Of a stretch of DNA of 64,000 bases, positions 15,629 through 25,555 are shown piece after piece (the first letter of the stretch is position 1; the number at the start of each line of letters is the position of its first letter). The DNA comes from Oscillatoriales cyanobacterium CG2_30_40_61 (lineage in GTDB: Bacteria > Cyanobacteriota > Cyanobacteriia > Cyanobacteriales > Microcoleaceae). A program made the position numbers and the translations under genes. The stretch lies in assembly GCA_001873365.1 (NCBI GenBank), contig MNYZ01000094.1, forward strand, positions 1 through 64,000, in the 5' to 3' direction. The notes under the pieces are model-generated. The model saw only the letters and a list, made by a program, of their open reading frames with translations, made no database searches and had not been told where the DNA came from.

Positions 15629-18433
15629 TTAGCCATCTGAAGATAAACTTGCCAATACAGCCACCGGAAACACTGTTAAAATATCTCCAATTTTCAAGGA
15701 ATTATCCCATTTAACCAATTGATTAGTAATCGTTTCTTTCCAATCATTTGTCCAATCTTCAGGTAATGTAATCGCTGTATCTTTCCAAACATTATTTCCG
15801 ACAGGAAACTGTTTGGGTTCAACTAAATTTGTTAAAAATCGGGGAACAACGGTAATCATAATCGTCTGACCATAGGTACGACCAAAAGCTAAAATATGTT
15901 CCCAATATTCTCCCGTTACTTCTAAGGGAATGTAAGTCCCCTGTTGATAAACTTCCAAATATTGTTGACGGATGGCTAACGCTTGAGTCGTTAAAAATAA
16001 CTTAATCTTTCCATCTTCAGGGGTCTGTTTTAACTCCTCAATTAAAGATAAAATATTTTTCTGAGAACGGGTTTTAATTTCCTTGAGATATTCCATCCGT
16101 TTTTGATAATCAACCGGACGACGATTATCTGGGTCAACTAAACTAAAATCCCAGAGTTCTGTTCCTTGGTAAAAATCCGGTAAACCAGGGCTAGTGATTT
16201 TAATTAAGGTTTGGGAGAGAGAATTAAATATTCCATAAAAGGCTATTTTTTGTTGGAATTTTCTGAACTGTTGTAAAAACTTATTGTTCTGGGAAGGGTT
16301 CAAAATTTTATCAATAAAAGCTAGATAACCCTCCTCATAAACCGAGTCAGGACGTAACCAAGCCGTATGAAATTTTGCTTCTCGGACAGCTTTAATTGCA
16401 AACTGTTTGACCCGTTCTACAAATTCGGGATATTCAGCTTCATCAAAGGGGTAAGCACCGATTAAATTTTGATACAAGAAATATTCATCATTTCCATCAG
16501 GAATAATTCGCCCATCGGTTTCGGTTTTCTGCTCACGGTTTAAAGCCATCCAAGTTCTAACTTGCGCTTCCCAGTCATCGGGAATTTCAGAAATAACGTT
16601 TAACCTGGCGCGTAAATCTTCACTGCGTTTTGTATCATGGGTTGAGGTGGTATTCAGGGTTTGGGGACAACTTTTTGCCCGTTTTTTATTAAATTGATGC
16701 AGGATATCGGGACTAATTCCAAAGTGATTTGGTGCGCCACCAACTTCATTTAAAGAAACAAAACGGTTATAAACATAAAATAAGGTATCTTCCACTCCTT
16801 TGGCGGTTAATGGCCCAGAAAACTGTTGGAATTTCATCACAAAATGCAGCCATAACCGTTTGTTTTCATCACTTAAATAGGTGTCATATTCTAGTAAGAG
16901 AAACTTTTCAATTAAATTGAGTTCGTTAATTAATTCAGGATGTTTTCCTTTAGCTTCTTGAACTGCGAACTGCACATAATGTCGATCAGCTTCGCTGATT
17001 TGTCCTTCCTTAATATAGGTTCGATAGACTGGAAACCGGACTAATACTTCTAAAATGGCGGTTTGTAATCCATGTAAGGTTAAGTCTCGTCCGTAACGAT
17101 ATTGACCGGCAATTTGCTTGAGTAATTGGGCTAAATTATCTGCATCTCCGGCTAAGTTACGATTAGCAATTAAGCGTTTTTTGTTAATTAATAATTGTTT
17201 AAAAGATACGGCTAAACCCGTTGCATCTCGATAAATTTGGCTAAACCGATCTTCATTTTTGCTTTGACAAAACAAACTATTCACATAAATTAAAAATTCA
17301 TAACCGGAGGTTCCTTCAATCGGCCAAGAACTCGGTAAGTCTTCCTCAATTTCTAAAATTTTCTCGACGGTTAGATAAATATTTCCAACCTTTTCTCGAA
17401 TACATTGTAAGTATTGCCAGGGGTTATAGAGCCCATCAATATGATCAATTCTAAGTCCGGTAAATTTTCCTGATCTGACTAATTTAAAAATTAGATCATG
17501 GGTTTTATTAAATACTTTTTCATCTTCTACCTTGACACTAATTAATTCATTGACTGTAAAGAAGCGTCGATAGTTTAGTTCTTCCGCACCGACTTTCCAA
17601 TAGGATAATCTAAAAATTTGTTCAGATAATAGTTTATCTAAAAAGTTGAAACTTTCAGTATCTCCAGTTTCTCCATTCAAATATTGAATATTTTCATCAA
17701 TAATTTTTTTGATATCAACGTTTTCTTGATACAGTTGCCAAAGTAGTCCCTTAGCAAATAAGGCTTGCGATCGCCGATCTTGACTTGATTCTTCATTGGG
17801 AATATTTTTAAGAACATAAAGCACCCCTAAAAGTTTAATTACATTCGGGTGTCTTCGTCCTAATCTTGCTTCTAATTCTTTCAGGCGATAACTGACTAAA
17901 TAAGTATAGGATTCAATTTTTAAGGGGAATTTTAGGTGATAATAATTTACACATAATTCTTCTTCTTCGTAAGAAATACTTAACTGTCTATTTTCTAAAC
18001 AATTGCCATAAAAATCTCCTAATAGGGGAGCTAAAACTCGACCTTTAAAGTCAGCATGGGAATGTTCCCAATCAATATCAAAAAAGTCTAAATAATCGGA
18101 ATCATAACCATATTGAAAGATATCGGTTAAATATTTATTTTGGCTATCATAGGCCATGTGGTTAGGAACAATATCCTGTAACCATCCCATCCCATGATTT
18201 TTGATTTCTTCCATTAATTGATCAAAGTCTTCCGGGGTTCCCAGTTCGGGGTTGAGTTGATTTTGATCAACAATATCATAGCCATGGGTACTTCCAATTC
18301 TGGCTTTAAAAATTGGAGACGCATACAGGTCAGAAATTCCCAATTCATGCAAATAATTAATAATGGCTTGAGCATGATTAAATGGGAAATCCCTATTAAA
18401 CTGAATTCGATAGGTCGCTAAAGGAATTCTCAT
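15629..18433 (-). CDS. treY: Maltooligosyl trehalose synthase
   Basis: The 934-residue GH13_26 enzyme turns the reducing-end glucosyl linkage of maltodextrins into a trehalose unit. Diagnostic stretches are PLATYRIQFNRDFPF, ISDLYASPIFKARIGSTHGY, WLQDIVPNHMAYD, the nucleophile region TGLRIDHIDGLYNP, LEIEEDLPSSWPIEGTSGYE and NTTSTHDTKRSED. The length is in the normal range (about 900-950). It is encoded downstream of treZ on the same strand; the 262-bp gap contains AT-rich DNA with an ATATAGCAATC repeat and no obvious terminator. It works with TreZ to release trehalose from glycogen-derived chains in the cytoplasm. The start ATG is clear. Confidence 0.96.
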   Translation of the reverse strand: MRIPLATYRIQFNRDFPFNHAQAIINYLHELGISDLYASPIFKARIGSTHGYDIVDQNQLNPELGTPEDFDQLMEEIKNHGMGWLQDIVPNHMAYDSQNKYLTDIFQYGYDSDYLDFFDIDWEHSHADFKGRVLAPLLGDFYGNCLENRQLSISYEEEELCVNYYHLKFPLKIESYTYLVSYRLKELEARLGRRHPNVIKLLGVLYVLKNIPNEESSQDRRSQALFAKGLLWQLYQENVDIKKIIDENIQYLNGETGDTESFNFLDKLLSEQIFRLSYWKVGAEELNYRRFFTVNELISVKVEDEKVFNKTHDLIFKLVRSGKFTGLRIDHIDGLYNPWQYLQCIREKVGNIYLTVEKILEIEEDLPSSWPIEGTSGYEFLIYVNSLFCQSKNEDRFSQIYRDATGLAVSFKQLLINKKRLIANRNLAGDADNLAQLLKQIAGQYRYGRDLTLHGLQTAILEVLVRFPVYRTYIKEGQISEADRHYVQFAVQEAKGKHPELINELNLIEKFLLLEYDTYLSDENKRLWLHFVMKFQQFSGPLTAKGVEDTLFYVYNRFVSLNEVGGAPNHFGISPDILHQFNKKRAKSCPQTLNTTSTHDTKRSEDLRARLNVISEIPDDWEAQVRTWMALNREQKTETDGRIIPDGNDEYFLYQNLIGAYPFDEAEYPEFVERVKQFAIKAVREAKFHTAWLRPDSVYEEGYLAFIDKILNPSQNNKFLQQFRKFQQKIAFYGIFNSLSQTLIKITSPGLPDFYQGTELWDFSLVDPDNRRPVDYQKRMEYLKEIKTRSQKNILSLIEELKQTPEDGKIKLFLTTQALAIRQQYLEVYQQGTYIPLEVTGEYWEHILAFGRTYGQTIMITVVPRFLTNLVEPKQFPVGNNVWKDTAITLPEDWTNDWKETITNQLVKWDNSLKIGDILTVFPVAVLASLSSDG

Positions 18434-18695
18434 AATATGGTAGGTAACATCGGAGAAAAAGGTTTTATTATTAGTCTTTGTCCTAACTGTTTAGGCGCGG
18501 TTGGTATGGTATTATTTTGGATAATATAGCAATCAGAGTGTTTACAATTTGGTTTTGTTCGTGTTTTTTTGTCTAAACAACCCATAAACCCACCGTAGCT
18601 TAATTTTGAATTTTAGTCATCTATCTAAAGATATGTCTTTTCAGACTATCCCATAATATTTGACTAATATTTTGAGGCTTATCAACCATCGAAAA

Positions 18696-20516
18696 TCAAG
18701 TTTTATACAAAACAAAACTTTCAGGAACTAAGGTTAATGCTTCAGCATTAATTAAATTTTGCGGTAAATTTGATCCTGAACCAAGCCATTTTTGATCATT
18801 AGAATCAAAGCATTTTTCCCAGGTTTTTCCGACTAAATCAGGACAGTGGGAAACGGAGTTTTTACTAAAATTAATTAAACAGAAAACCTGATTATCTTCA
18901 AACCAACGCCGGAAGTATAATAATTTATTCTCCTCGATAGCGTGAACTTCTTGATGATTGCGATCGCGTAATTTCAAAGCCGGAATATTCCGCCGTAATC
19001 TAATCAATTGTTGATATAATTCCCATAATACTTGATGTTTCCCTTCCCGTTTTAATTGCCAATTTAACTTACATTGCTCAAAGGTTTCTCGACTTTGGGG
19101 ATCGGGAGCCTCACCCGCCAGATGAAATGCTTCAAACTCTGCTTTTCTTCCCTTTCTAACGGCTTCAATTAAATCCTGATCGGAGTGACTAATAAAATAT
19201 TGAAAGGGTGCAGGTTCCCCATATTCTTCGCCCATAAATAATAGGGGAATATAGGGAGATAATAACACCGTCGCGGCGGCTAACTTCAGGGCATTGTATG
19301 AGACTAAAGCTGTTAATCTTTCCCCTAATAAACGATTACCAATTTGGTCATGATTTTGACTGAAAACTAAAAAATGATCGGGAGGACAATCTACGGCTGA
19401 CTGTCCGTGTAAACGTTTCCGGTTGGGGGAATAATCCCAGGTATAAATAAACCCTTCTCGGTAGGATTTTGCTAACTGTTCGCAGCGACCATAATCTTGA
19501 TAATAGCCGATATTTTCACCCGTTAATATTGTATGAATAGCATGGTGAAAATCATCACACCACTGCACATCTAAACCATAGCCTCCTACGGCTTTTGAAC
19601 GGATTAATTTAGCATCGTTTAAATCCGTTTCTGCCATTAAATAAAACTTCCGTCCTTGCTGTTGAGAAAGTTGATTGACTTGATCGGCTAATTCCTGTAG
19701 AATGTGTTTAGCACCGAGATCAAAAATATTATCAGCCGCATCCAATCTCAAGGCATCAATATGAAAATCTCTTAACCAATAGAGGGCATTTTCAATAATA
19801 AAATTCCTCACTCCCTGACAATAGGCTTGGTCATAATTAATGGCTGAACCCCAAGGAGTTCGATAGAAGTCGGTAAAATAGGGGCCGAATTGTCCGATAT
19901 AATTTCCTTCGGGGCCAAAGTGATTATAAACCACATCTAAAATCACCGCCATGCCCTGTTGATGGCAAGCATTAACTAACTGTTTTAAGCCTTCTACTCC
20001 CCCATAGGAATTTTGAGGAGCATAGAGATAGGTGCCATCATAACCCCAATTGCGATCGCCTGGAAACTGACCAATGGGCATTAATTCAATAGCATTAATT
20101 CCTAATTCTAATAACTCGGAAATTCGAGGAATAATTGCTGCAAAAGTTCCCTCCGGGGTAAAGGTTCCCACGTGCAATTCATAAACAATTAGTTCATCTA
20201 AGGGAATATTTTTCCAGTCCTGATCCTGCCAAATAAAACTATTTTGATCAATCACTTCTGAGGCTTGATGAACCCCATTTGGTTGAGAATAGGAAGCAGG
20301 ATCTGTATGGAGTAATTCCCCATCTAATTGATAAAAATAACGACTTCCTGGGGGGATATTATCAACAGTGGCACGACCGTATCCCTGTGGATCAATTTCT
20401 AAATCAATTAATCGTTCTTCCGGGGATATAATCTTAACAGCAACCCTTTCACGCCAGGGCGACCAAACTTTAAATTCACAGCAATTGTTGCCTAAATAAT
20501 TTGCACCGATTTTCAT
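18696..20516 (-). CDS. treZ: Maltooligosyl trehalose trehalohydrolase
   Basis: The 606-residue GH13_10 enzyme cleaves the trehalose unit made by TreY. It starts with an N-terminal beta-sandwich (CEFKVWSPWRERVAVKI, about 1-90). A catalytic barrel follows with VYELHVGTFTPEGTF, AVILDVVYNHFGPEGNY, the nucleophile motif DALRLDAADNIFD, acid motif YLMAETDLND and FSQNHDQIGNR. A C-terminal beta domain ends the protein. The length is typical. The gene starts 18 bp after the DMT transporter stop on the same strand and precedes treY, giving the order exporter-treZ-treY. No Shine-Dalgarno is visible, so translation may rely on coupling. Confidence 0.96.
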   Translation of the reverse strand: MKIGANYLGNNCCEFKVWSPWRERVAVKIISPEERLIDLEIDPQGYGRATVDNIPPGSRYFYQLDGELLHTDPASYSQPNGVHQASEVIDQNSFIWQDQDWKNIPLDELIVYELHVGTFTPEGTFAAIIPRISELLELGINAIELMPIGQFPGDRNWGYDGTYLYAPQNSYGGVEGLKQLVNACHQQGMAVILDVVYNHFGPEGNYIGQFGPYFTDFYRTPWGSAINYDQAYCQGVRNFIIENALYWLRDFHIDALRLDAADNIFDLGAKHILQELADQVNQLSQQQGRKFYLMAETDLNDAKLIRSKAVGGYGLDVQWCDDFHHAIHTILTGENIGYYQDYGRCEQLAKSYREGFIYTWDYSPNRKRLHGQSAVDCPPDHFLVFSQNHDQIGNRLLGERLTALVSYNALKLAAATVLLSPYIPLLFMGEEYGEPAPFQYFISHSDQDLIEAVRKGRKAEFEAFHLAGEAPDPQSRETFEQCKLNWQLKREGKHQVLWELYQQLIRLRRNIPALKLRDRNHQEVHAIEENKLLYFRRWFEDNQVFCLINFSKNSVSHCPDLVGKTWEKCFDSNDQKWLGSGSNLPQNLINAEALTLVPESFVLYKT

Positions 20517-20534
20517 AAGAAATTTTGGGGTAAA

Positions 20535-21626
20535 TTACAGCTTAGGGTGTAGAGATGGGTTTGGGCTAGTCTCTACCTCGTGAATTTCTACGGGTATTTC
20601 TAGGGAATTTGCCTCTGCGGGTTGTAATAAATTAGCTTTTGTTTGAGAGGGGGTAAAATTATGAAAAGCTTTGATTTTAAACTTTTCGGCTAAGGTTTCC
20701 CGTTGATTTACCAAATAGATACTCACTAAGGTTAAACACACACCTAATGATTGTAACGGACTGAGAACTTCTTGTAAAAATAAATTTCCAAATAAGAGGG
20801 CAAAAACCGGAGTCAGAAAGGTCAGAGAACTAAGGCTAGTCAGGCTTCCACTGGATGCAAAATAGAAAAATAATCCGTAGGATATGGCACTGCCAAATAG
20901 GGTAGAATAGCCCATAGCCACCAAACCGGAAAGATCAATATTTTGCCATTGTTGAGTTTCTGAAATAGCCGATAACCCGAATAGGGGTAAACCGCCAATA
21001 ATCATGTGCCATCCGGTTCCCACCACTGGATCAGCATAGCGACAAACCCACCGTACTAATACCGTGCCAATAGCCATAGAAAGGGCAGCGAATAACATTA
21101 ATAATTGCCCACTATTAAATAGTTGAGAGATATCAATAGAATTTATTAGTAATTCCGAATTAAATAACCCTAAAATCCAATCATCGGGTAAACCAATAAA
21201 ACTGATTCCAATAATACCAATGGTTAACCCTAACCATCCCCAAAATCCAATGGTTTCTTGAAATAACCATAAGGATAAAATTGCCACGGCTAGGGGTTGG
21301 GAGTCGATCATCACCGATCCTAACCCGGCCCCAGTCCTAACTAACCCTTGGGCTAAAAATCCTTGAAATAGAGTGGCATCCACTAACCCAAAAATCGATA
21401 TCCACAGCCAAGCCTGCCAGCCTTTGGGTTGCGGGCGTCCCGACAATATCCCCGCTAATATTACCAAAACCCCAGCCGGAACTAAGCGGACTCCCGCCAT
21501 AAAAAACGGTGTCGTATGGGGTAGGAGCCCCTTCATCGCCACCATCGCCGTCCCCCAGAAGAAGAAGGGGGCAATTAACAATAATGGTTGAAAGGGTAAT
21601 TTTGCCGGGGTTTGGGGTTGCTGCAT
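20535..21626 (-). CDS. DMT (EamA) family transporter
   Basis: The 363-residue inner-membrane protein has ten hydrophobic segments in two EamA repeats (about 15-150 and 175-310). It starts with the typical PLLLIAPFFFWGTAMVAMKG and ends with FLTPVFALLFGNLFLQEVLS and a 60-residue cytoplasmic tail. EamA carriers export metabolites, often amino acids, sugars or nucleobases; the substrate cannot be read from the sequence. The frame includes an ATG at 21638, but ATG 21626 has GGAGAAG just ahead and is preferred. It is the first gene of a probable operon with treZ and treY, which makes a sugar or osmolyte link possible but unproven. Confidence 0.87.
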   Translation of the reverse strand: MQQPQTPAKLPFQPLLLIAPFFFWGTAMVAMKGLLPHTTPFFMAGVRLVPAGVLVILAGILSGRPQPKGWQAWLWISIFGLVDATLFQGFLAQGLVRTGAGLGSVMIDSQPLAVAILSLWLFQETIGFWGWLGLTIGIIGISFIGLPDDWILGLFNSELLINSIDISQLFNSGQLLMLFAALSMAIGTVLVRWVCRYADPVVGTGWHMIIGGLPLFGLSAISETQQWQNIDLSGLVAMGYSTLFGSAISYGLFFYFASSGSLTSLSSLTFLTPVFALLFGNLFLQEVLSPLQSLGVCLTLVSIYLVNQRETLAEKFKIKAFHNFTPSQTKANLLQPAEANSLEIPVEIHEVETSPNPSLHPKL

Positions 21627-21736
21627 TCGCTTCTCCATGGAGGTTGAGTGAGGAGGGATGAAAATTATGTACTTTTATTAAGCCGTTTATATCATATTAT
21701 TAATTTAATTAATTTAATACAGTTCTGTTATTACCC

Positions 21737-22555
21737 ATGATTTGGCCATTTAAACCGAGATATCGCAAACAAATCGCCCGCATAGAAATTAATGGTGCCA
21801 TTGGGTCAGAGACCCGCAAACGGGTGTTAGAAGACCTAAAAACCGTGGAAGAACGGAAATTTCCCGCCCTATTATTGAGAATTGATAGCCCCGGGGGAAC
21901 CGTTGGCGACTCCCAAGAGATTTATAGTGCCCTGAAACGGTTACAGAAAAAAGTCAAAATTGTGGCGAGTTTTGGTAATATTTCCGCGTCTGGGGGTGTG
22001 TATATTGGCATGGGCGCTGAACATATTGTGGCTAACCCAGGTACAATTACCGGAAGTATTGGAGTAATTTTAAGAGGTAATAATATAGAACGGTTATTAG
22101 AAAAAATTGGTGTATCTTTTAAGGTAATTAAATCCGGGCCTTATAAAGATATATTGTCTTTTGATCGAGAATTAACTGAACCCGAACAACATATTTTACA
22201 GGAATTAATTGATACCAGTTATCAACAATTTGTACAAACGGTAGCCGAGTCTCGGAATTTGAGTCATGACACCGTGAGGAGTTTTGCCGATGGTCGGATT
22301 TTTACCGGACAACAGGCGGTGGAATTGGGCATAGTAGACCGTTTAGGGACGGAAGAAGATGCCCGGTGTTGGGCGGCGGAATTGGTTAAACTAGATCCCA
22401 AGAAAACCCAGTGTTTCACCTTTGAAAAACCTAAACCTTTTGTAAGTAGATTAACCGGGAGTAATTTAACTCCAAATAGTATTATTGCGGCTAACCGTTG
22501 GCTAGAATTTGAGTTGTCTACCAGTGGTTTACCGTTGTGGATGTATCGACCGTAA
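21737..22555 (+). CDS. sppA: SppA-type signal peptide peptidase (S49)
   Basis: The 272-residue single-domain S49 protease has LRIDSPGGTVGDSQEIYSAL, the nucleophile loop ISASGGVYIG (Ser85), NPGTITGSIGVI, and the general base Lys137 in KSGPYKDIL. It therefore carries the Ser-Lys dyad. The later IFTGQQAVELGIVDRLG is also standard. It degrades released signal peptides or membrane protein fragments. The length matches the short SppA form (half of the E. coli protein). No N-terminal membrane helix is obvious, unlike many SppA proteins; attachment may be peripheral. It is divergent from the DMT-treZ-treY unit, with an AT-rich 110-bp spacer holding both promoters. Confidence 0.92.
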   Translation: MIWPFKPRYRKQIARIEINGAIGSETRKRVLEDLKTVEERKFPALLLRIDSPGGTVGDSQEIYSALKRLQKKVKIVASFGNISASGGVYIGMGAEHIVANPGTITGSIGVILRGNNIERLLEKIGVSFKVIKSGPYKDILSFDRELTEPEQHILQELIDTSYQQFVQTVAESRNLSHDTVRSFADGRIFTGQQAVELGIVDRLGTEEDARCWAAELVKLDPKKTQCFTFEKPKPFVSRLTGSNLTPNSIIAANRWLEFELSTSGLPLWMYRP

Positions 22556-22632
22556 TCAGTCATCAGTCATCAGTCATCAGTTAACAGTTATCAGTTATTA
22601 GTTATTAGTTATCAGTTAACAGTTAACAGTTT
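22556..22632. repeat. CAGTCAT/CAGTTAT-type iterated tract behind sppA
   Basis: The heptamers TCAGTCA, TCAGTTA, ACAGTTA and TAGTTAT follow each other from the sppA stop codon onward. The same iterons occur near 8829, between zwf and opcA, and behind the ATPase gene at 39703. Confidence 0.85.
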
Positions 22633-22636
22633 TCCT

Positions 22637-22740
22637 GGTTCCAATGCTCTGCATTGGAATACTGTTTGGAGGCTCTGCCTCCTATTAGAAACGGAGGCAG
22701 AGCCTCCTTACTGTCATTTCAAGGTAGAACCTTGAAACGA
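22637..22740. repeat. Cluster of four short hairpins (MITE-like or repetitive extragenic element)
   Basis: Perfect palindromic arms are TTCCAATGC/GCATTGGAA (22639-22659), GGAGGCTCTGCCTCC (22668-22682), GGAGGCAGAGCCTCC (22693-22707) and TTTCAAGGT/ACCTTGAAA (22717-22737). The second and third are also complementary to each other. The cluster lies between convergent sppA and the reductase gene. It looks like a repetitive extragenic palindromic element that may also terminate transcription. Confidence 0.8.
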
Positions 22741-22760
22741 GGAGAACGAGGAGAGATTTA

Positions 22761-23279
22761 TCAGTTTTTTAAATTATAAGATACCTGTAATAAACCGGAA
22801 GGATAGGTTTTTACCTGTGTTAATTCTAGGGAAATTTCTAAATTTGGATCGGAAATTATTAAGGGAATCCCACTACCTAAAATGATGGGATGAATGGACA
22901 AAATTAATTCATCAATCCAACCTTGTCGGAGAAATTCATGGATTAATTGACCTCCTCCTACAATCCAAATATGTTGACCCGGAGATTGACGTAAGGATTC
23001 AATAAAGTTTTGACAATCTCCGCTAATGAATTCTACATGATTAGTTTTTGTCCCTTGACCAGATTTGGAAAAGACAAATCCCTTTTTTTCAGGATAGGGA
23101 TATTCTCCAAAGGTTAGAACTTGCTGATAGGTTTTACGACCCATCAAAACCGTATCAATTTGATCATAAAATTCCGTATAACCATAATCCCCATCGGTGA
23201 ATAACCAATCGATTTCGCCCGAAGTTCTGGCAATATATCCATCTAAACTTGATGCAATAAACAAGCGTATTTTTCTCAT
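22761..23279 (-). CDS. RibD C-terminal/dihydrofolate-reductase-like protein
   Basis: The 172-residue protein starts with MRKIRLFIASSLDGYIA, the family's NADPH-binding opening. It then has GEIDWL, TVLMGRKTYQQVL, IWIVGGGQLIHEFL and LSIHPIILGSGIPLI, which are hallmarks of the RibD_C/DHFR-like superfamily (YyaP/YwjB type). Substrate unknown; it is not classical FolA. The open frame extends to 23336, but ATG 23279 is the real start because it overlaps the upstream NUDIX stop as ATGA. The two genes therefore form a translationally coupled pair. Confidence 0.88.
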   Translation of the reverse strand: MRKIRLFIASSLDGYIARTSGEIDWLFTDGDYGYTEFYDQIDTVLMGRKTYQQVLTFGEYPYPEKKGFVFSKSGQGTKTNHVEFISGDCQNFIESLRQSPGQHIWIVGGGQLIHEFLRQGWIDELILSIHPIILGSGIPLIISDPNLEISLELTQVKTYPSGLLQVSYNLKN

Positions 23280-23821
23280 GATTTCTTTAAATAATTTAAA
23301 CCCAAAAATAGGGCCGCCACCGAACCCGCCACACAAATTTCTCCCGCTTGAATTTTTTCTAACACCCCATCTATCGGAATTAGAACTACTTGAATATCTT
23401 CAGTGCAATCTAAAGAGGTTGCTGATAGTAGTTTAACCGGATTTGCTAAAAATAAATGTACAGAATTAGTATCTTTAACCGGATTATCATAAAGGGTTGC
23501 CAGTTTAATTAGGGACTCAGCAACATAACCCGTTTCTTCGGTTAATTCTCTTAATGCTGCGGCTTCTGGAGTTTCTTGTTCAGGATGAAAAGCTCCGGCG
23601 GGTAATTCTAATAAAATTTGTTCGACCCCATGACGATATTGACGGACAAAGACAATTTCCTGTTGTTCGGTAATGGGTAAAACCAAAGCAATATCGGGTC
23701 GAATATGAATAAAAAAATCATCAATAATTGTGCCATTGGGTAACTCAACCCTATCCCGTCTAATTCTGCACCAAAGATGATCAAAAATAAAATAGGATTG
23801 GAGTCGTTTCCATTTTTGCAT
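23276..23821 (-). CDS. NUDIX hydrolase (ADP-ribose pyrophosphatase-like)
   Basis: The 181-residue protein has a NUDIX box at about 75-98: AGAFHPEQETPEAAALRELT followed by EETGY, with the REL.EE.G core intact and one extra residue before it. The preceding VFVRQYRHGVEQILLELPAG is typical of ADP-ribose/nucleoside-diphosphate-sugar pyrophosphatases. It hydrolyses X-linked nucleoside diphosphates using Mg2+. The stop overlaps the next gene by 4 bp (ATGA). It is divergent from zwf. Exact substrate not determinable. Confidence 0.9.
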   Translation of the reverse strand: MQKWKRLQSYFIFDHLWCRIRRDRVELPNGTIIDDFFIHIRPDIALVLPITEQQEIVFVRQYRHGVEQILLELPAGAFHPEQETPEAAALRELTEETGYVAESLIKLATLYDNPVKDTNSVHLFLANPVKLLSATSLDCTEDIQVVLIPIDGVLEKIQAGEICVAGSVAALFLGLNYLKKS

Positions 23822-24023
23822 CAGTTTAATCTGGGTTTGAGTGGAAATCCTGCACTGGTTAATCTTAAATTAAACAAAAATTTTCCCAGATTAAAGACGA
23901 TCAATAGTAAAAATTGTTTTAATAATCGGGAAATATTTTTGGCCAACCCAATGGGATAAACGTGCTACTTTATCCCTAGAGTCAAGCAAAAAGATAAGTG
24001 AGCGAAAGCGAATAGGAACAGAC

Positions 24024-25553
24024 ATGGTAACACTGATTGAAAATCCCTTGCGGGTAGGACTGCAACAAGATCGAATTCCCGAACCCCAGATTTTAGTAAT
24101 TTTTGGTGCATCGGGAGACTTAACCCAACGGAAATTGGTTCCCGCCCTCTATCAGATGAAATTAGAGCGCAAACTTCCCCCGGAAATCACCATTGTTGGG
24201 GTTGCCCGTCGGGAGTGGAGCCACGAATTTTTCCGCGAACACCTGCGGGAAGGGGTGGAAGAATTCGGGGGCGGTTTATATTCCCAAGCCCTTTGGGACG
24301 ACTTCGCCCAGGGGATTTTTTATTGTTCGGGGAATATGGACGAACCCGAAAGTTACCAAAAACTCAAAGCCTTTTTAGAGGAAGTCGATGAACAACGCCG
24401 CACCCGGGGAAACCGAGTCTTTTATTTATCCGTAGCCCCGCGTTTTTTTGCCGAAGCCATTCAACAACTCGGTGGAGCCGGAATGCTCCCCGACCCGAAA
24501 AAACAGCGTTTAGTGATTGAAAAACCCTTTGGTCGAGATTTAGGTTCGGCCCAAATTCTTAACCGGGTGGTGCGTCAAGTCTGTTCGGAAGAACAGGTCT
24601 ATCGTATTGACCATTATTTGGGCAAAGAAACCGTCCAAAACCTGATGGTGTTTCGGTTTGGTAATGCGATTTTTGAGCCGTTGTGGAACCGTCAATTTGT
24701 CGATCATGTCCAAATTACCGTGGCGGAAACCGTGGGTTTAGAAGGACGGGCGGGCTATTATGAAACCTCCGGGGCGCTGCGGGATATGGTACAAAATCAC
24801 CTGATGCAGTTATTTTCCCTGACGGCGATGGAACCCCCCAACTCCCTCGACGCCGATAGTATTCGCAACGAAAAAGTTAAGGTGGTGCAAGCAACCCACC
24901 TGGCGGATACTAATTTTTTAGAATATTCTGCGGTACGGGGACAATATACCCCCGGTTGGATGAATGGCCAACAGGTTCCGGGTTATCGTTCCGAAGATGG
25001 AGCCGCCCTCGAGTCCATCACTCCAACCTATGCCGCCTTAAAATTTTATATTGATAACTGGCGCTGGAAGGGCGTACCGTTTTATCTGCGAACCGGAAAA
25101 CGAATGCCGAAAAAGGTAACGGAAATTGCCATTCAATTTAAGGAAGTACCGTTTTTGATGTTCCAGTCGGCGGCAAAACAGGCTAACCCGAACGTTTTAG
25201 TCTTGAGAATTCAACCGAATGAGGGAATTTCCATGCGCTTTGAGGTGAAAACCCCGGGCAATTCCCTGCGGACTCGTTCCGTTGATATGGATTTTCGCTA
25301 TGATACGGCTTTTGGTAAAGCCAATACAGACGCCTACGCCCGTTTATTGATTGACTGTATGTTAGGAGATCAAACTCTGTTTACTCGCGGTGATGAAGTC
25401 GAAGCCTCTTGGCAAGCCCTGACCCCGGTTTTAGAAGTCTGGGATGCTCCGGCGCCAGCCGAGTCTATCCCTCTCTATGAAGCCGGAACTTGGGGGCCAG
25501 TGGAATCGGAAATTCTGCTCAACCGAGATGGCCGACGTTGGCGCAGACTTTAA
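24024..25553 (+). CDS. zwf: Glucose-6-phosphate 1-dehydrogenase
   Basis: The 509-residue enzyme oxidises glucose-6-phosphate with NADP+, the entry of the oxidative pentose phosphate pathway. The coenzyme loop [13 protein letters not shown] (about 26-38) is present. So is the substrate/active-site motif [10 protein letters not shown] (Arg194-Thr203, with Asp196/His197), preceded by [13 protein letters not shown]. The length is normal. In cyanobacteria its activity depends on OpcA, encoded next on the same strand; here a 170-bp inverted-repeat spacer separates the two. The start ATG lies about 200 bp from the divergent NUDIX gene. The spacer between them must hold both promoters, although no strong boxes are evident. 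Confidence 0.97.
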   Translation: MVTLIENPLRVGLQQDRIPEPQILVIFGASGDLTQRKLVPALYQMKLERKLPPEITIVGVARREWSHEFFREHLREGVEEFGGGLYSQALWDDFAQGIFYCSGNMDEPESYQKLKAFLEEVDEQRRTRGNRVFYLSVAPRFFAEAIQQLGGAGMLPDPKKQRLVIEKPFGRDLGSAQILNRVVRQVCSEEQVYRIDHYLGKETVQNLMVFRFGNAIFEPLWNRQFVDHVQITVAETVGLEGRAGYYETSGALRDMVQNHLMQLFSLTAMEPPNSLDADSIRNEKVKVVQATHLADTNFLEYSAVRGQYTPGWMNGQQVPGYRSEDGAALESITPTYAALKFYIDNWRWKGVPFYLRTGKRMPKKVTEIAIQFKEVPFLMFQSAAKQANPNVLVLRIQPNEGISMRFEVKTPGNSLRTRSVDMDFRYDTAFGKANTDAYARLLIDCMLGDQTLFTRGDEVEASWQALTPVLEVWDAPAPAESIPLYEAGTWGPVESEILLNRDGRRWRRL

Positions 25554-25555
25554 TC

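Noticed and set aside
22556-22632. CAGTTAT iterons as an origin of replication with DnaA-type boxes
   Set aside because: The units do not match TTATCCACA, there is no dnaA/dnaN nearby, and the same iterons occur in several unrelated spacers.
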